A stretch of 64,000 bases of DNA, taken from positions 372,001 through 436,000 of the forward strand of contig NZ_JANIGL010000002.1 in NCBI RefSeq assembly GCF_024518675.1, written 5' to 3'. Origin of the DNA: Pseudoalteromonas shioyasakiensis. GTDB taxonomy: Bacteria > Pseudomonadota > Gammaproteobacteria > Enterobacterales > Alteromonadaceae. The notes under the pieces were generated by a model. The model was not told the DNA's origin. It did not search any database and saw nothing but the letters and a program-made list of their open reading frames with translations. The stretch's first letter is position 1. Each line of letters begins with the position of its first letter. Positions 61,760 through 64,000 of this stretch are shown here, in pieces. Position numbers and translations under genes: made by a program.

Positions 61760-63940
61760 CTAAAAACTATAACTCATAGCCAAATTAATCGAGCGGCCCT
61801 GTCCTGCTAATTGCGTAAAGCCTTGGCTCATATCCACCTTATATTGGGCAATACTGACCCCACCTAGTGGCTGTTGGTAGTATTCATCAAGTAAGTTTGT
61901 TACAGCAAGTTTAACGGTTAGCTTATCCCACGTAGCTTTCGTCTGTAAGTTTAATAAGCTATAGCTAGCTGTTTGATTTTCGAGTCGGCGAGGATCAACG
62001 CGGGTTTTACTATCAACCCACTCCCAACTGAGTGAACTCTGCCAATTACCTCTTTGCTGAGCTAATGCGATTTTAGTGTGTAATGGCATAATTTGATAAA
62101 GTGGCTCATTACTGTCATCACGTTCACCATGAGTACTGGTAATTGCCGCCGTTAAGTCCCATATACCTGCGCTTTTGCTATCACTGACTCGTACAGCCGC
62201 TTCAATTCTTCCACCGTATAATGTAGCGTCTAAATTAGTAAACTGGAGCGTATTTCGCTGCGTAATAGCCATTTCAGTTCGATTAGTGCTACCCACAACC
62301 GTGCCATCAATATAGTCATTAACTTGGGTATACCAAACATTGGCGCTTATCTGCCAAGTCTCATCTTTCGCAGATTTAGTATAACTGCTACTGAGTGTAT
62401 GTGCGGTTTCTGCTTCTAAATCAGGGTTGCCGATATAACCGTTACCATCACCAAACCAGCCAATCATGCTGGTCGACATAGTACTCACTCCCCAACTATA
62501 ACGTTCATATAAATTAGGGGCCCGGTTTTTACGTGCTAGACCAAATTCAAGCTCATCTTCATTTGTCATTTGATAACGAAAGAGTAGGCTTGCATCAACT
62601 AATGTATCGCTGCGTTCTCTATCGATAGCATTAAATGCCATTGCTGCATCTTGGTTTGGATCATCCATCATCGATGACATGTCGCTCATACTCGACATAT
62701 CACCCATTGCATCCATATCTGACATATCATCCATGCCGCCAGCCATGCTCATATCGCTATAAGGCTGTACTTCACCGGCATTGGTTTTAACATGCTCAAT
62801 ACGTGCGCCCGCTGATACCCACCATTGTTTATCTAGCTGCTTTTGTAACTCTGCAAAAGCAGTGTAGCGATCGCGTTCACCATCATTTATATTTACATAA
62901 TCATTTGGTCCCATCATCATCGAACCTTCAATCGCAGGCCACCAATCATCAATGCGATAGCCAAAATATTCTTGTCCTAATAATAATGTGGTGTCTTTGT
63001 CGAGTTCTAAACGCCAGTTAAGTTGATAACTGATATCTTGCGCATCGGTATTCATCGGCATCATGCCGGTTTTTTCATCAGTGAAAAAACCCATTTCATG
63101 CTTTACATCATTATAGTTAATTTGTGCTTGGAACTCACCACTGTCGATCGAGCGTTTATATTGGCTGATCAAACCGTAACTGGTGTTATCGGTCATATCC
63201 ATATATTGATTTGGAAAGCCCTGAAACGGTATTTTTTGATGAGTTAATTTAACCACCAGCTGTTGCTTTTCATCACGTATTGCCGCTGTTAATGCATGAT
63301 TCTGTACGCGATAAAGTGTATCTAGTACCAAATCACCATTGCCATCTTCATAGCTGTCAGCATCTTCAAATGAGCCTTGATAATTTAAGCTAAAGGTGTC
63401 ACTAGCAAGCCTTGCTCCAACGCCTACTGCTTGGGAGTTGTTGACACTTTGATACTGTGCCGACACGTAACCTGAGTGCCAAGCTATGGAGTCACTTTCA
63501 CTATATTGCGGAGCAATAGTGTTGACTTGAATGACACCGGCAATATTATCGCCCCCCGCGCTTACAGGTGAAATTCCCGCAACCACTTGATACGACGACA
63601 CCTGATTAGCTGAAATATATGATAAAGGCGGGTTCATCTGATTACCACATGCCGCTGTAATATCAGCGCCATCAACTAACACTTTGACTCTATCGCCCAT
63701 CATGCCATTTAAAATAGGCAAACTAGACACGCCACCTGCCGCCGAAAAATCAACCCCCAGCTCACTTAGTAGCTGATCTGCATTACCTAAATTTGCATGG
63801 GAATTTATATATTGACCTTGAACTTCAATATGCTCAATTGAATCATCAGCAAACGCATAAGGTGAAAGCAAACATGTGATACTAATTGCTAAAGGAGAAA
63901 GTACATACTGAGGATAAGAAAGTGATAATTTGCTGCTCAT
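61760..63940 (-). CDS. OprC/NosA-like TonB receptor, probably for copper
   Basis: A 726-residue outer-membrane receptor: signal peptide (about 1-31), TonB-box-like IEHIEVQG (about 35-42), plug (about 50-145), barrel, terminal Phe. Cys98-x-x-x-Met102 (ACGNQMNPP) and His281-x-Met283 match in type and spacing the copper site of Pseudomonas OprC as I recall it (CxxxM, HxM). A Met/Asp-rich loop (about 397-434, with fifteen Met) adds possible copper-binding residues. The likely job is copper uptake; heme, siderophore or cobalamin receptors lack this pattern. The upstream edge of the window holds its promoter. Confidence 0.8.
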   Translation of the reverse strand: MSSKLSLSYPQYVLSPLAISITCLLSPYAFADDSIEHIEVQGQYINSHANLGNADQLLSELGVDFSAAGGVSSLPILNGMMGDRVKVLVDGADITAACGNQMNPPLSYISANQVSSYQVVAGISPVSAGGDNIAGVIQVNTIAPQYSESDSIAWHSGYVSAQYQSVNNSQAVGVGARLASDTFSLNYQGSFEDADSYEDGNGDLVLDTLYRVQNHALTAAIRDEKQQLVVKLTHQKIPFQGFPNQYMDMTDNTSYGLISQYKRSIDSGEFQAQINYNDVKHEMGFFTDEKTGMMPMNTDAQDISYQLNWRLELDKDTTLLLGQEYFGYRIDDWWPAIEGSMMMGPNDYVNINDGERDRYTAFAELQKQLDKQWWVSAGARIEHVKTNAGEVQPYSDMSMAGGMDDMSDMDAMGDMSSMSDMSSMMDDPNQDAAMAFNAIDRERSDTLVDASLLFRYQMTNEDELEFGLARKNRAPNLYERYSWGVSTMSTSMIGWFGDGNGYIGNPDLEAETAHTLSSSYTKSAKDETWQISANVWYTQVNDYIDGTVVGSTNRTEMAITQRNTLQFTNLDATLYGGRIEAAVRVSDSKSAGIWDLTAAITSTHGERDDSNEPLYQIMPLHTKIALAQQRGNWQSSLSWEWVDSKTRVDPRRLENQTASYSLLNLQTKATWDKLTVKLAVTNLLDEYYQQPLGGVSIAQYKVDMSQGFTQLAGQGRSINLAMSYSF

Positions 63941-64000
63941 TTTATTGTTTAATTACAACGGGTTTAAGATGAACAAAGTATATAACTTGGAGACAGACCT

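Noticed and set aside
1..64000. Mobile elements, CRISPR arrays, tRNA or rRNA genes, and riboswitches
   Set aside because: No transposase or integrase frame, no spaced repeats, no tRNA-like cloverleaf or known riboswitch core was recognised by eye; a covariance-model scan would be needed to exclude small RNAs.

Overview
The window reads as chromosomal DNA of a polarly flagellated marine gammaproteobacterium, most likely Pseudoalteromonas or a close relative in the Alteromonadales. This is inferred from the AT-rich base composition, the Vibrio/Shewanella/Pseudomonas-type order of the flagellar and chemotaxis genes (flrBC, fliE-J, fliK-R, flhB, flhAFG, fliA, cheYZAB, motCD, parC-parP-cheW), large TonB-dependent receptors, and small proteins that resemble marine families (DUF6170-like, DUF2986). 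No rRNA, tRNA, CRISPR array, prophage or insertion sequence was seen.

Layout. 1-5.2 kb: small housekeeping genes: a membrane protein, a ComEA-like helix-hairpin-helix protein, SOS gene yebG with a perfect LexA box, the proline symporter putP, an EAL-HDOD signalling protein, and mlaA. 5.2-12.2 kb: a complete cytochrome c maturation operon read leftward, ccmABCDEFGHI, with mlaA attached at its end. 12.3-14.9 kb: a rightward pair, a second FliK-like protein and a stand-alone FlhB C-terminal-domain protein. 15-45 kb: one almost gapless leftward block of flagellar and chemotaxis genes. Four GG-N10-GC sigma-54 promoter candidates sit exactly where the block has gaps: before flrB, fliE, fliK and flhA. 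This fits a hierarchy in which an unlinked FlrA-type activator turns on flrBC, and FlrC turns on basal-body and export genes. The distal part (cheYZAB-motCD-parC-parP-cheW) encodes the chemosensory core, a second stator pair and the polar array-positioning system.

45-64 kb: accessory and metabolic genes: tag, an endonuclease/exonuclease/phosphatase-family protein, yghU, an FG-GAP/VCBS repeat protein, a large TonB receptor, a BaeSR-like two-component module with EF-hand and YHYH proteins, a flavin reductase, an OsmC peroxidase, an SGNH-hydrolase lipoprotein, an M20 dipeptidase, a DUF2986 protein and an OprC-like (copper) TonB receptor.

The strongest candidate for an undescribed system is the module at 52.2-57.4 kb. 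A BaeS/BaeR-like pair is embedded between an operon for two exported proteins and an operon for an EF-hand protein plus a Pro/Gly-rich partner. Both operons are preceded by the same tandem direct repeat, TTGCAC-N5-TTRCRC, at the same distance from a matching -10-like element, which suggests one self-contained autoregulated regulon. Other points worth a look are the copper-site residues and Met/Asp-rich loop of the last TonB receptor, the FliK-like/FlhB-C pair, and three copies of a DEF-LLDELHG motif in the CheA linker.
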